Source: Strix aluco
Taxonomy: Eukaryota > Chordata > Aves > Strigiformes > Strigidae
Assembly: GCF_031877795.1 (NCBI RefSeq)
Contig: NC_133948.1
Coordinates: forward strand, 12,632,948 to 12,696,947
Direction: 5' to 3'
DNA length: 64,000 bases
This document shows positions 1 through 12,400 of the stretch, piece after piece. Below the pieces are notes generated by a model. That model was not told the origin of the DNA, ran no database searches, and saw nothing but the letters and a program-made list of their open reading frames with translations. Both the position numbers and the translations under genes were made by a program. How positions within the stretch are numbered: the first letter of the stretch is position 1; each line of letters begins with the position of its first letter.

Positions 1-437
1 ATTTGGGTAGTATTTGTACAAACTATCTTTGGAAAGCATGAGGACTGGGATTCTGTCTTCCATTAGAGGATACTACAAGAACTGTCTGAGTTCATACATC
101 TTCCAGGATATAAAATTCAGGCGTGTTCTGTCTATCAAAAGCAATACACAGTGGTGTTCCTCCTTTCCTTCATTTTTAGGAAGGTTTGCCTTTCAAAAGA
201 TTAAGGGGAAACAGACTTTACATTTCACATGTGTAAGTCGGAGAAATCTATTTTCGTCAGCAGGGCATGCTTATAGTTCTGACTGAGAGAGATGAGAGGC
301 TTTATGACTGAAGACAAGTAAAGCTAGAAGTAACTTGAGTGATTTCAGGAGACAGAATTCTACTGTATTTTTGTATGCTGGTGAATTCTGACTTATTTTG
401 AAACATCCTTGATAGACATCTATTCTTTTCCTGTCAG
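1..437. other. Intronic sequence left of the first visible GCN1 exon
   Basis: No GCN1 exon could be recognised here. There is a possible acceptor near 180 and a GTAAGT at about 231, but the 50 bases between them do not read like GCN1 in any frame. The open frame from 14 to 286 has no recognisable similarity. The stretch is best taken as intron. Confidence 0.6.
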
Positions 438-3400
438 AGTCTAAGCTGAGTAGTTTCTGGCAGCTGATTCTGGATGAGAAAAAACAAATTTTTACATCTG
501 AGAAGTTCTTGCAGTCTGCGTCAGAGGAAGGTAAATTGTCAGTTACTTTGTATCCATTTGACATTTAACTATTACTTATTACTTACAAGAGCTAATATTG
601 CTGTTAGCCCTGTTCTGTGATCCTTGGAGAATCCAGTTTCAGATTGGAATGAACGGTGTACTCTCAGAAGTACATCTAGGCTAGTTGTAGTCTAAGCTTG
701 ACAATTAGTTTATTTCTTAATGAACCTTAATGAATTCTTAATGAATTTCCAATTTGTATATTCTGTAAAAGTCTTTCCAACACAAAATGTGTCTGTGTGG
801 TGTCCCAGTTTGTAAGTATGTAGTTGCAGCCAATCTGAGGGTTGTGGAGAAGCCTAAAACTAAGATGGGAAAAATTAAAATAAGGCTGGAGAAGAAAACA
901 TGTGAAAATCTTAAGATATGTGGGGGAAGAGTAATAACAGATAGGAAATCAATTGGGTTATAAATTACTGTCTCTGTGCTCTGTTTTGTTCTCTTGTGTT
1001 TAAAGATTAATTGAAAAAAAAATTAATGGAATGTGCCCAACAGAAAACATTACTGACTACATTTTAAACAGAATGTTTTGAAAATGAGTTCATGGATTGT
1101 TTCTTTGAAATGAATTAATTTATCTTTTGTACAAAGCTTTGAAGAGATAGAGGTAAAGCTTTCTAAATGGGAAATAACATCATTTCTACTTTGCTTCCTG
1201 TGATCCCTGTTTCCTGAAGGTGATGTTTATATCCATTAATTTTCCCTCCCAAGTCTGCAAATATCCTGAAACAGCGTGATTTGGAAAAATTTATATTGCT
1301 CCCTTAGAATGTTACATCCAAAACTAATGCTGAGAGTAAATATTGTGATGATGTATTATTATTGGTTATTTAAGCAACAGCATCCAGCTGACATGCTTAA
1401 CATCCCCAAACTATCTGACCTTGAATGTCAAATGTCTCCTGTACCATACTGAATACAGGTTATAACCCAGCCCGTGTTTCAGGGCTTTCTGCTCCTGCTT
1501 TTATGATGTGGTTGAACATGGATATACAACCCAAAGGGCCTAGTGGCAGTTGAAGCTCAGAAGGTGGTATGAGGTAGAATACCAAGGCTACTAATCAGAT
1601 ATGCACTTGTGTATGAATTCCGTATACGTTTTATTGTTACTGAAGCCATTTCAGCAGGGCTCAGGAATTAACAGTATTGATGTAGCGAGCACAGTGTTTA
1701 TCGTTTGGTTTGCTCTGTTGACTTAGACAAAAATAGGTCACACATAGTGGTCAGGAAAATTCTGCTGGGATCCAGCTAACAGCATTTCTATGAAATCATG
1801 GTTCTGTTTCAGGTCTTGGCAGATCTGAGTTGGATTTGTCTCTAGCTTCACTGAGAAGATTATGTAGAGGCTCAGTTTGGGTAGCTATTTTAATGGGTCC
1901 TGCTTGCAGTTTGTTTGTTTTCAGGTAAAAATAATATGTTTCTATATGAAATCTCATGCTGTTTTAAATATTTGTCTTTTCCCACAGCGATGTGTACTGT
2001 CCTGCAGCTAACAGAGCGCCTTCTCTTGGATCATGCACAGCGGCTGCCTGAAAGTAAAGTTCAGTACGTAGAGTGCACTTGCTGCCACCCATCTGTGTCT
2101 GATCCCTGACTGTGAATACAGGCAGTGGAGAGGGTGGGCTTGGGGCTTTGCACAAAATGTTGAACTCTTTGTGCTTTAGTGTCCACTTGGTTTGCAGAGC
2201 TGCCTCCCTTGCTAAAACTGCTCATTTGTCTGTTTTCAGGCAGTATCACCGTGCCCTTGTTGCAGTACTGCTGAGTCGGACCTGGCACGTTCGAAGACAG
2301 GCCCATCAAACAGTTAAGAAGCTCTTGTCCTCTCTGGGAGGGTACAAACTGGCCTATGGGCTCTTGGAGGAGCTGAAAGTGATTCTCAGTTCTCATAAGG
2401 TGAGTAGTCAAGAAGCCTAGTCTCTGCTTAGCCAGTTGTTTGTATGATGCCAGTCACCTCCCTACGCTAGATTTACTGTTAGTGTTGACGTACAGTGTCA
2501 TGTGAAGATGATTCAGTTCCAGATCTCCTAGAATGCCACTTGTTACTAGATTACTGCATATTACTGTATCAGTGTCTGGTGTGCCGAGTCTTCCCTGTAT
2601 ACACAGAAGACATATTATTCAAAATAATTTGGAGAGGAAGCTGCAGTTTTCCATGTCCTTCTGTTATTTTAACCCAAATTTAATCCCTGCTGGAAGACCA
2701 AGTGCTTCATTCCTTTCTTGTTATCGTAGTCCTTTGGCCCTGGCTTATAGCTCAGGCTGCCTGTTTAAAACAAATGTAATGTAAATACTTTAGTAGCAAC
2801 TATTATAAAAAATAAAAAGAAAATCAAAAAAGGAAACAATGAGTGCTATATTATAGGGCATGCTGCTAAGCCAGCATCATGTCAAGTTGTATAATAATTT
2901 AGTTGCATTAATTTGGTACCAAGGCCGGGGCTTTGTAAACAGTCTTCCCATGTCACAGATACAGCCTGAATAAAGTATTTTTGAGAAGATACTGGGTAAA
3001 ATTAGACTGCAGAAGTTGGGCGTACTGTTCCCAGCCAGCTGGTTCAACCTTTTCCGAAGCCCTCTTTGCAAAAAATGTTCATTTTAGTTTTATTTTTGCC
3101 CCAGCTTACCAAATCTAGTGTACTCTTCCATTCTTAGTCTTTCTGTCACTGTCATCTCTGTGCTTCGGTTCCACTGTTATCCTTTATCCCTTCTTCCCTT
3201 TGAAAACTTCAGGTTGTTGGTACTGACAAAGAGAGCTGATTGTGGTATTCAGGATGGTGTTGCTGTGGGGAAGTGTGCTCAGGGCTCAGGAGGGCTTGGT
3301 GTGATGTGTTAATGATGAGTTTTCCACTCAGGTTCTGCCTCATGAGGTCCTGGTGACGGAGTCGGGAGAGCTGTCGGAGCTAGGAAGGACATACATCCCT

Positions 3401-6400
3401 CCCCGTGTCCTTCATGAGGCGCTCTGTGTCATCTCAAGTGTGGCAGGGCTTGATGTGGATTCCTTTGAGCCAGAAAAGCTGGCACTGGAGATGCTGCTGG
3501 TGAGCCATCATCCATCTGTAGGTAAGTGAAGGGATAAGACCACTCTCATGGCCAGTGTATGGGGCTTTTTTCTTACCTTTTTGTTTCACTGTATTAGCAG
3601 TCTGCTTCATATTTATTATGCTCATTTATTATTCTTGCTAGTGGCAGTGCAGCCGGGTCTTTGGCCAGCCCTCCTCATCAAGATGAAGATAGATCCCAAA
3701 GACTTCATTACCAAACACCTGAATGACATATTACCCAGGATCACTGCCTACACTCCAGAGAACCAGGTGATAAACTTCTGCTTTCCTTGTGTTAGTTTTG
3801 GGAGATACTTCGGAGCAGGAGAGTTTTCTGCAGGAGTTAAGTACTAACTGGTCTAAAAGGAAGGAGATCTGTGTGAAAGGTGGGGAGAAGAAGGTTCAGA
3901 GATAACGTCCCTGGTGAAAGGGAGCTGGGATTTAAGGGGGAAAAAATGTCTTATCAGCAACAGAGTAGAATTTTAGATAAGATTCAAGTACCTGCTGAAC
4001 AAAGAATTAGGAATTAGAGTGTAATGTGGGTTGCCTCAACAGGGCATACTTTTTTGAGACAATTTCAAGGAATACCAATAATAATGTTTTTTCCTTTGTT
4101 TTCTTGATAGTCATCTATGAACGCAGTGGGATCTCTGTCTCTGCTCTCACCTGGTAGAGTGCTCCCACAGCTCATCAGCACTATCTCAGCATCAATGGAG
4201 AATCCAGCTCTGTGCCAGGTTACTCGAGAGGAATTTGCCATCATGAAGACACCGGAGGGAGAACTGTATGACAAATCTATAATACAGAGGTAAGACTTTA
4301 TAATTTCTTTTCTTTGTGCAGCTGGCAATCCACATGATTGATTGCTCCTGGCATCTAGCCAGTGAGTGAGTGGGTTTGTCAGATGCTCTTTCTGGACAGG
4401 AGTTCCCAGATTTGTGTGCCTGGATCTTAGTCCAGAGCAGTGCTGATTCTTTTCTCTGCTTTTCCTTCTCAGTGCTCAACAGGATAGTATGAAAAAGGCT
4501 AACATGAAGAGGGAGAACAAAGCTTATTCCTTCAAGGAACAAATCATTGAGCTGGAGCTGAAGGAGGTGAGTTGATGGGAACAGAAAACAGGTAGTGGAG
4601 GCTCTGACACCAGGCTCTCTCATCTGTTTTGCTGCATGGTTTCTGGCATATGTATGTACACTGTTGGGAAAGATTCTCTGAACTTCTTTGAATACCTAAA
4701 TGTTGTCTTCTCTTACATCTCTATGTATTAGTTTATTTTGTCTTACATCTGTAATTGTATCAATTTATGTGGTATTCTACTTGTTTGTGAGTGTGCTTGC
4801 TAGTTGCTAATACACTGAACAAGGGATGAGGAGGAAAAAAGGTATCTTGTGTAACTTTTTCAGTAAGGGTTGTTAAATAGGTGCTTCCAACTTGTAGACA
4901 GCCAGCAGTTCTGTTCAGTCTGGCCAAGAGCAATGGGTGTGAGGGGAAGAATTTGGTGAAAGGAAGGGAACATACCAGGTCGACTGGAGCATTCTTTTAT
5001 TAAAGGTTGACTTCCGTTTGCTCTGGGGAGGATGACATGTCCATCCACTGTAGAAAGAACTGGACAGCTCTTTCTAATGATACCAAATAATTTGTGACCA
5101 ATTTAAACATGGGAGAAACTGATGTTATGCTGCTAATGGGACACTAAAGTGTTGTTAACCTGTTGATTTTGTGTCTTCACTTAAGAGTGAGATGCTTGGA
5201 AGAATATTTTGGTACTGTTTTAAAAGTAAATTGCAAAAAAACCCCAATGTGTCATGTCCAACTTTCTTCTCTACCTAATTGAGGGGATGGTGTTAGTAGC
5301 TCTTGGTTAATAATGTCTGTGGTGCTCTACGGCAGGAAATAAAGAAGAAGAAAGGAATAAAGGATGAGGTGCAACTGACGAGCAAGCAGAAGGAGCTGAT
5401 GCATGCACAGCTGGAAAGGGAGTCTCAGATAAGAAAACGGCTGAAGGAGGTAAGTTTTGATGGTCTTTTTTGCCAACTCTGCAGCTACCATGACCCAAGT
5501 CATTTTGATAAAAGGAAAATGGAGTAGCGTAGAGAATATTTGGCAATAACCTATTTGTTTCTTTCATTAGAAATTAGATTTAACAGCTTGATTTTTTTTT
5601 TCCCCGATGGAATTTTTATGGTAACCTTTTGAATTGTTTCTCTTACAGCTTGATAATGAGCTGGAAACAGCCCTAGGACTCCTGGACACTGTTATAAAGA
5701 GAAAGCCTCCTGGTCTAACTCAGTACATCCCTGGTCTCATCGGTTCCTTCTTGCCACTTTTTCGATCACCCTTGGCTGCTCCAAGGATTAAGGATCCTTT
5801 TCTTTCCTTAGCTTCCTGTGTCATGCCAGCTCGACTGAAAACCTTTGGTTAGTATTTGCAGTTTCTGTTTAAGGGCAGGGCACATTATTTTTATGTCAGG
5901 GTGGTGCAAATCCTTGCTCTTACAAGCTGTGGATCATGACCTTGTACCACAGACAGCGAACAGGAAAAACAACCCTGGAACAGTGCTTAGGAAGATGAGC
6001 GTGATGTCCCAGAGATCCCACTGCTGGATAGGACTGGGTCCAAAGACAAGGATTTTTTTCTAGTCATTGTGACCACCTCTCAGTAGCTCTTGTCGCAATG
6101 GGTTTGTGTCCCTTGTGCAGAGTTTGGAGGATGTGAGTGTAACTCACACGTGTGTGAAGGAAGGTGTCCTCTATAAGCCTTGGGACTGTGCTTCCTTCTC
6201 TGGGCCTCTTTTGCAGCCTGGGCTGTTGCCCAGAGCTTTGTTACCATTCTTGGGTCTGTGTTCCTGGGGAATTTTTCTCTGAAGAAATGTTTGGTTTTAG
6301 TCCTCTCATGGAGTCTTTATTCTTTATACCAGGTACTTTGGTGAGCCATGTGACCTTGCGCCTGATGAAACCAGAATGTGAACTGGATGAATCCTGGTGT

Positions 6401-9400
6401 CAAGAAGAGCTGCCTACTGCTCTGAACAGAGTTGTTAGCTTGCTGCATGCCCATACCATTCCTAGCCGAACAGGCAAGGGAGAACCAGGTAAAAAGGATT
6501 GTAGATCCCCCTGACCCTCCCCACACCCTCAGTAACTGTGAGCTGTTTTAGTTTCAGTGGTTTGTTTAATGTTTTATACGTGAGACTTCACTTTTTTTTT
6601 AAAAATCAAGTAAGTCTTCATAGATATAAAAACCCTTAAGGCTGTTTTTTTGCAATGGTAGTGGTAGAAATGATGTTGCAAGTACAGTAAATGTAGAAGT
6701 GAAATAACTTTTTGCTTAAAATGGTTCATACAGAAATAATAGTAGTGAAATTAAGGCTCATCTTTGCCAAGGACAGTTCCTACCTTTCAACACCACTTAG
6801 CATAAGTGATTCAGTGAGACTAAGTAGAAAGACAAAATAATTGCTTGTTATCTGTGATCTCAGCAGTGAAGTGCCTGTGGCCTCTGCTTGTTTGCTATGT
6901 AGTGCTGCAGTTCATGAATATTTTATTCTGGCACAGTTGTAGAAGAAGCAGTTCTTTGCCGCTCCGTAACACGGAGGCAAGCACAGAGGTTTTTTTGAGT
7001 GCAAGAATATGATCTGGGTTAAAATGAACCTTTTTTCCTTGAATTTTTGTTTTCTTTTTAATTTTTCACTGAGTTAATTTTAATCTAGATCACTTCCAGA
7101 ATCTGCTTCACGATGGGGTGCACAAGTACTTGTACTGCTACACTGAAGGTCATAGTACAGAAGAGGGAGGGTAGGTCTGTGTCCTCTGGAGGCAGGGGTG
7201 GTTCATCATCATAAAGGTGGTTCATCTAGGCTTTGGAGTTGTTCATCATCTAGCTCAATCAAAAGCTGCTGTGGTAGATGGCTTATAATTTTTTAAAGCA
7301 AATGTAGGATTCCATATGGCCCCATACCCCAGTAGCTCAGTTCTCCTCTTCCTGTCCCGTTGCCAGTCAGATCCGCAGTTGTGTGACTGTGGCACGTGTA
7401 ATCTTCACAGCTGAGTCACAGCCATCAACCATGTTGAGCACCACTTCAGTGCTGAACATCTCGGTGATAAGTCAGTGTCTCCACTATGCAAGTTATTTCC
7501 ATAGTAAGTGCAAGTTCATTAACATTTGACCCCATTTTCAGGCTTATTTCCAGAAAGTAGTTTTTTTAACCCTTGTTCTTCAAGATTTCCTACAGTGCTT
7601 AATTAAACGTATATCTGATGGTTTTTTCACTTTGCAAGAGAAAGGAAGTAGGTTCCATAGCACTTTGTTAGACAAGTCATGTTAGATTCCCAAATGATTT
7701 TTCCGCATTTTCAAAGTTCTTCAGAGTGTAGTCTTGCAATATTATTTAGTAGAGGTTAGTTTTTTAGGTTACCATGAGACCTAAGAGAGACCATACCTCA
7801 TTATAATGTGGATGATAAAATTTATCATTCATTGCCGAAGTGCCAAGATACCTTTTATAATCTTTTTCCTATTGGTCAATACCAGCTACTGTGTTAATAG
7901 AACATTTATCTTGTCAGAAAAAGCTTTATTCCTCCTGCTGCTTATAGAGGGACAGTTGCTTAAGCCTAAAAATATCTGGCCAGTAATAAAGAAAAAAAAA
8001 GTGTAAAAGCAAACAGATACTGAGCAAACAGAGAGGAAAATCCCACATCAGAAATGGAGGAGGTTTTACCTAAGCTACTCATGTTAAATAGTTAGGAGCT
8101 CACAGTGTGTTTGGTATTTAATATTTCTTCCTTGAACTAATTTTGCAGTATCCGTGCCCTACATAAGCTGACTAATACTGCAGTATTGTATCTGCAGTGC
8201 TCTTCATCTGCATCTTAGAAATTTAAAATCTGGTGTTCTCTGACAGCACAGATAGGATGTAGAAAGCAAACGTTCTTCCGAGTCGTCTAATACTTGAATT
8301 TTAACTGGACTAACTGGAGGACTGGAAGGAGCATTTGTTATGTCCCATAGCCAAGCCTCTGTGAGAAGGAAGGAGCCCCTGCTTTGGGCCAAATGAACTT
8401 AAAAAGTGCATTAGTTAAATTGTATCAGATCCCTGTATGGATCCTTCTGCTCAGAAGCAAAATCGACTATAATTTTTTTTTTTGTTTAATTCATTTTAAT
8501 TGTTAGAGTGTACACACAAACTTAATGCGCTTTAAATAATAGATTTTATTTCAGCTTTGGTTGTGTGATGGATTTGATTTTGTGTCTTGTCCCCTGCTGC
8601 CTGCAAGTATTTCCAGGATAGACAAAACCTCAGTTTTGCTGTCTGTCTGCTTTAATCCACTGAATTGTTTCAATTTCATTTACAGCATGTATTTTTGCAC
8701 TGTTGAAGCGTTGGAAGTAATTTGGAATCCTAATGTGACTTTAATTAAAGCCAGCCCATTGGTGTAGCAGCAGCAATATTAGGTAGAATCATAGACTCAT
8801 TTAGGTTGGAAAAGACCCTTAAGATCATCAAGTCCAACCGTTGACCTAACCCTGCAGTGCCACATGTCACTGTTGGAGCCCTACTGTCGCTGCCGTTAAG
8901 CGAAGGGGTAGAGGCTAACCAGGGGCTGGCTGTGCGCTGCTTTCAGCAGGCTCAGCGTTGGCTCTGTGGGTGAAGTCCAGATACACATGGGACTGTGTCC
9001 TTTAGACCGGGTGTTTCTGGGGGCATAGAAGTACTTGGGGTCACTTTGTATGTCTGTACATAAGGCTGAAGCTGGCCATATCCATTACAAGCTACCAAGG
9101 TGTACATTTTATACCAGTCAACATTATAAAACAAAATCATGAGAGGATCAGTTATGCTCACAAGATTGTTTTTCCTTTTCACAGGTGCTGCCCCATTATC
9201 AGCTCCAGCATTTTCCTTAGTCTTTCCTCTCCTAAAGACGGTTATGACTGAGACACCCCATGACAGTGAAGACAAGGAGGAATTCCTGGTCAAGATTCTG
9301 CAGATCCTTACAGTCCATGCTCAGCTGAGATCATCAGCAAATGGCCAGGCTTTGCTGGTGGATGAGGTAAGTGAGAGCGGTGGGCATCAGATGACCTGCT

Positions 9401-12400
9401 TCAACAGTTGTTCAGATGAGGCATGGGGTAAAACAGCCAATGTGTAAACTGGACAAAGTAGATTAATTCTACAAGTTAGAGTTAACAATGTAAGATTGTT
9501 TCCTGTCACAGGTTTTGGTTACTTGTCCAGCCCTAGGTTTTGACTGTGATTTTTATAAGTAGTGTCATACACAGGCAAGGTACTTCGGAATCACAAGAGA
9601 CATAAGGCTTTTTCTCTTCCTTCTGCCTTTTCTCCCCCCAATCTTTCAGAATGGCCCGGAGTTGCTGCCCCGGAGGGACATGCTGGTTTTGCTGACCCGG
9701 GTGATAGGAACAGGATCTCCACGGTTACAGGTGAGTCCTCAGCTTCATAACCACAGTCAGGATTCTGCTTGGGTTTCATCATCGTCTAAATGAGGGAAAT
9801 ACACCCACGTGGTTGAAGTCTCTGAGCCTGGTGGTTGATACATTACTAATTTTCTCCTGTGTTTATGGTATTCTTGGAGTAAAATGTCTGCATCTTTTTT
9901 TCCTGTGGGTTTTATTGCACCAAACATATTCCTCAGTCTTCCACAGGTGACATTTTATTCCTTCTTTAAGGCCTTGCTCTGTCAAAGAGGTTTAGTAGTT
10001 GCTCCCCTGAGTGTTTGTTCTAAAGGATCAAAATCACAGCTTTTGATGCTGGCAAAAAGGTCAATAATAACAAAAACGCAAACAGTTGGACTGAACTCAT
10101 CAGTTCTTGTTTTTGTCACTGTTCTTTGAGAATTTCTTCTCTTGTGATAGCACTCAACCCCTGCCCCCACCCTGCGCTTGCTTTGACAGAAGTAGAAGTC
10201 AGGAATCTCTAATACTTCCTTACGGCATTTTAGGTTTTGGCTTCCAATGCGCTGACCACCCTGTGCACAAGCAGCAGCGGGGAGGACGGCTGTGCTTATG
10301 CAGAACAGGAGGAGATCGATGTGTTACTTCAGGCCCTGCAATCTCCATGCATGAATGTTCGAGATGCAGCTCTCAGGGTAGGTGGGAATTATTCAGGGTC
10401 AGACTGAATTCCTTAATCTTTTGGGAGGTAAATCTTCTGTAACACTGATGAAGGGAGGCTTCAGCGGTGATGCCAGTCTTTGAGCTGTCTGCAGGAGGAG
10501 GCAGTAGCTACTGAACAGTAATGCTCTCTAGCCACACCTTTCTTTTGTTAAAACAGGTGTAATTAAAACAACTTAACACCTTTATTTACAATTGCATAGA
10601 GCTTAGTCTTAAAGAGAGAAGCTGTCAAAAAATTCCTGTGTCTGTATTGGGCCCAGGGGTTTTGGAAAGCTTCAGGCTTAGTTACTTCTGAGAACATAAA
10701 AAAGAAAGAAAAAAACCAAAGGGTGCTTGGTTTTCTTTGCCATGAAACAAATTTCATCTTAGCTCACCTGAGCTGGCTTCTCTGTGCTTAGAAGCAGAAA
10801 AGACTGTAGTCACCAGAGCACAGTCTAGGCCTGGCTGCCTCTCTGCAGCCTGCCTGTGGAGTGCTGTTCTTGAGTTTCACCATCTCGCCTGTTAGCAACA
10901 AGAAGTCCCTGATCAGCGCAGGCAGTGTACTGCACAAGCAAACACTGCCAACCACTGAGAGCTTGACCTGGCAAAAGTTTGAAGTGTTTTAAAGCATCTG
11001 TTTCTAAAATCAGATCCTTGCACTGATTCTGCTGTAAACTAATTCAGGGACTGATGGAGCTACAAATGGTTCTACCAACCCCAGACAGTGATGAGAAGAA
11101 TGGACTGAATCTGTTGCGTCGCCTTTGGGTAGTAAAGTTTGATGTGGAAGATGAGATTCAGAAGCTGGCAGAGAGGTAAGAGTTCTTTCTGGCTGATTAG
11201 ATTGTAAGGGGACCTCTCTGGAGCTCTGCTGGCAGGGGCTTTGCCTCCTGCAGGTGGAGGGCAGGTTTAGGGCAGCCTCATATTTACCTGTGGCAGCGGC
11301 TTCTCCTGCTGAAGGGTGATCCATCCCCTCTTTGTGTGTGCTGCAGGCTGTGGGAGTCCATGGGTCTGGAGCTGCAGCCTGACCTCTGTTCCCTGCTCAT
11401 CAAAGATGTCATCTACCATGAAGAGGCAGTGCGACAAGCAGGAGCTGAAGCTCTTTCCAGAGCTGTGGCTCAGTATCGAAACCAAGCAGCAGAGGTCATG
11501 AATAAACTTACAGAGATTTACCAGGAGAAGCTCTATGTAAGTACTCTTGTCCTAAGGGATTGACAGGCATAAGCTTGTACTTTATTTTATATTTTTTATT
11601 AATCACTTTTCCTTTTGTCTGTCTTGAGGATGTGCGTGAAGCCCACTGTTGCTGAGTTTGAGCTTATCACAGACTTTAATGTCTTGAGCCTCAGGTTATC
11701 AGCCAGTAATAGCACCATTGTACAGGTGGAAGATATGCCTTAGGTGGTACAGGAAGACTGTGGCAGAGCAGCGTCAGTCTAGGGCTTTTAGGGCCCAGGC
11801 TAGCTGTCTGCTTGTTTTTTTACTATGCTCTTCTGCTAGTGGTATCATACTTCTGTGCAGTATTATAAAATGGCATTGCAGGTATGGCTGATGGTATTCA
11901 CTGTGTGTGTATCCTGGGAAAATGCATTCTGATTGAATTTTTTTCTCCTTGCAGAGGCCACCTCCAGTTCTGGATGCTTTGGGACGGGTGATATCTGAAT
12001 CACCACCTGACCAGTGGGAAGCAAGGTACAGTCATCTTCAGATTGATCTCTTCCAAATTGTGCATCCAAATGAGATGTTCCAGATTTTTATGTAGAAGGT
12101 CAGGCAGTGGAGAAATAAGGGAATGTTAAAGGACCAAAATATATGCAGTTGTATTCATTTGCTGGTTTCATGCTTCCTTCTGGTAGAGAATATTTGTGCC
12201 CCTCAAGCAGGCTGGGCAGGCCAAACTGAAATGGTCTCAGTTCCATCAATATCTTTTCTATGTCTGATAAGAACAGAGTCTTTCCCTCTGAGTGTCTGAT
12301 TTTTGTCTTGTCTTGCTGTATTCCCACCTCTTTGTGGGCAATTGATTGTTTCAAGAGCAGCAGTGCAAGCCTTAATGAACTGGCCAAATTCCAGTTTGCA

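Noticed and set aside
181-230. Possible GCN1 exon before the one at 438
   Set aside because: There is a TTTTAG acceptor and a GTAAGT nearby, but no frame gives GCN1-like residues, and the phase needed to join the exon at 438 cannot be confirmed.
1344-1426. Second possible C/D box pair (GTGATGA and CTGA) in a GCN1 intron
   Set aside because: The C box is good, but no terminal stem of four or more pairs flanks the boxes, so no snoRNA is claimed.
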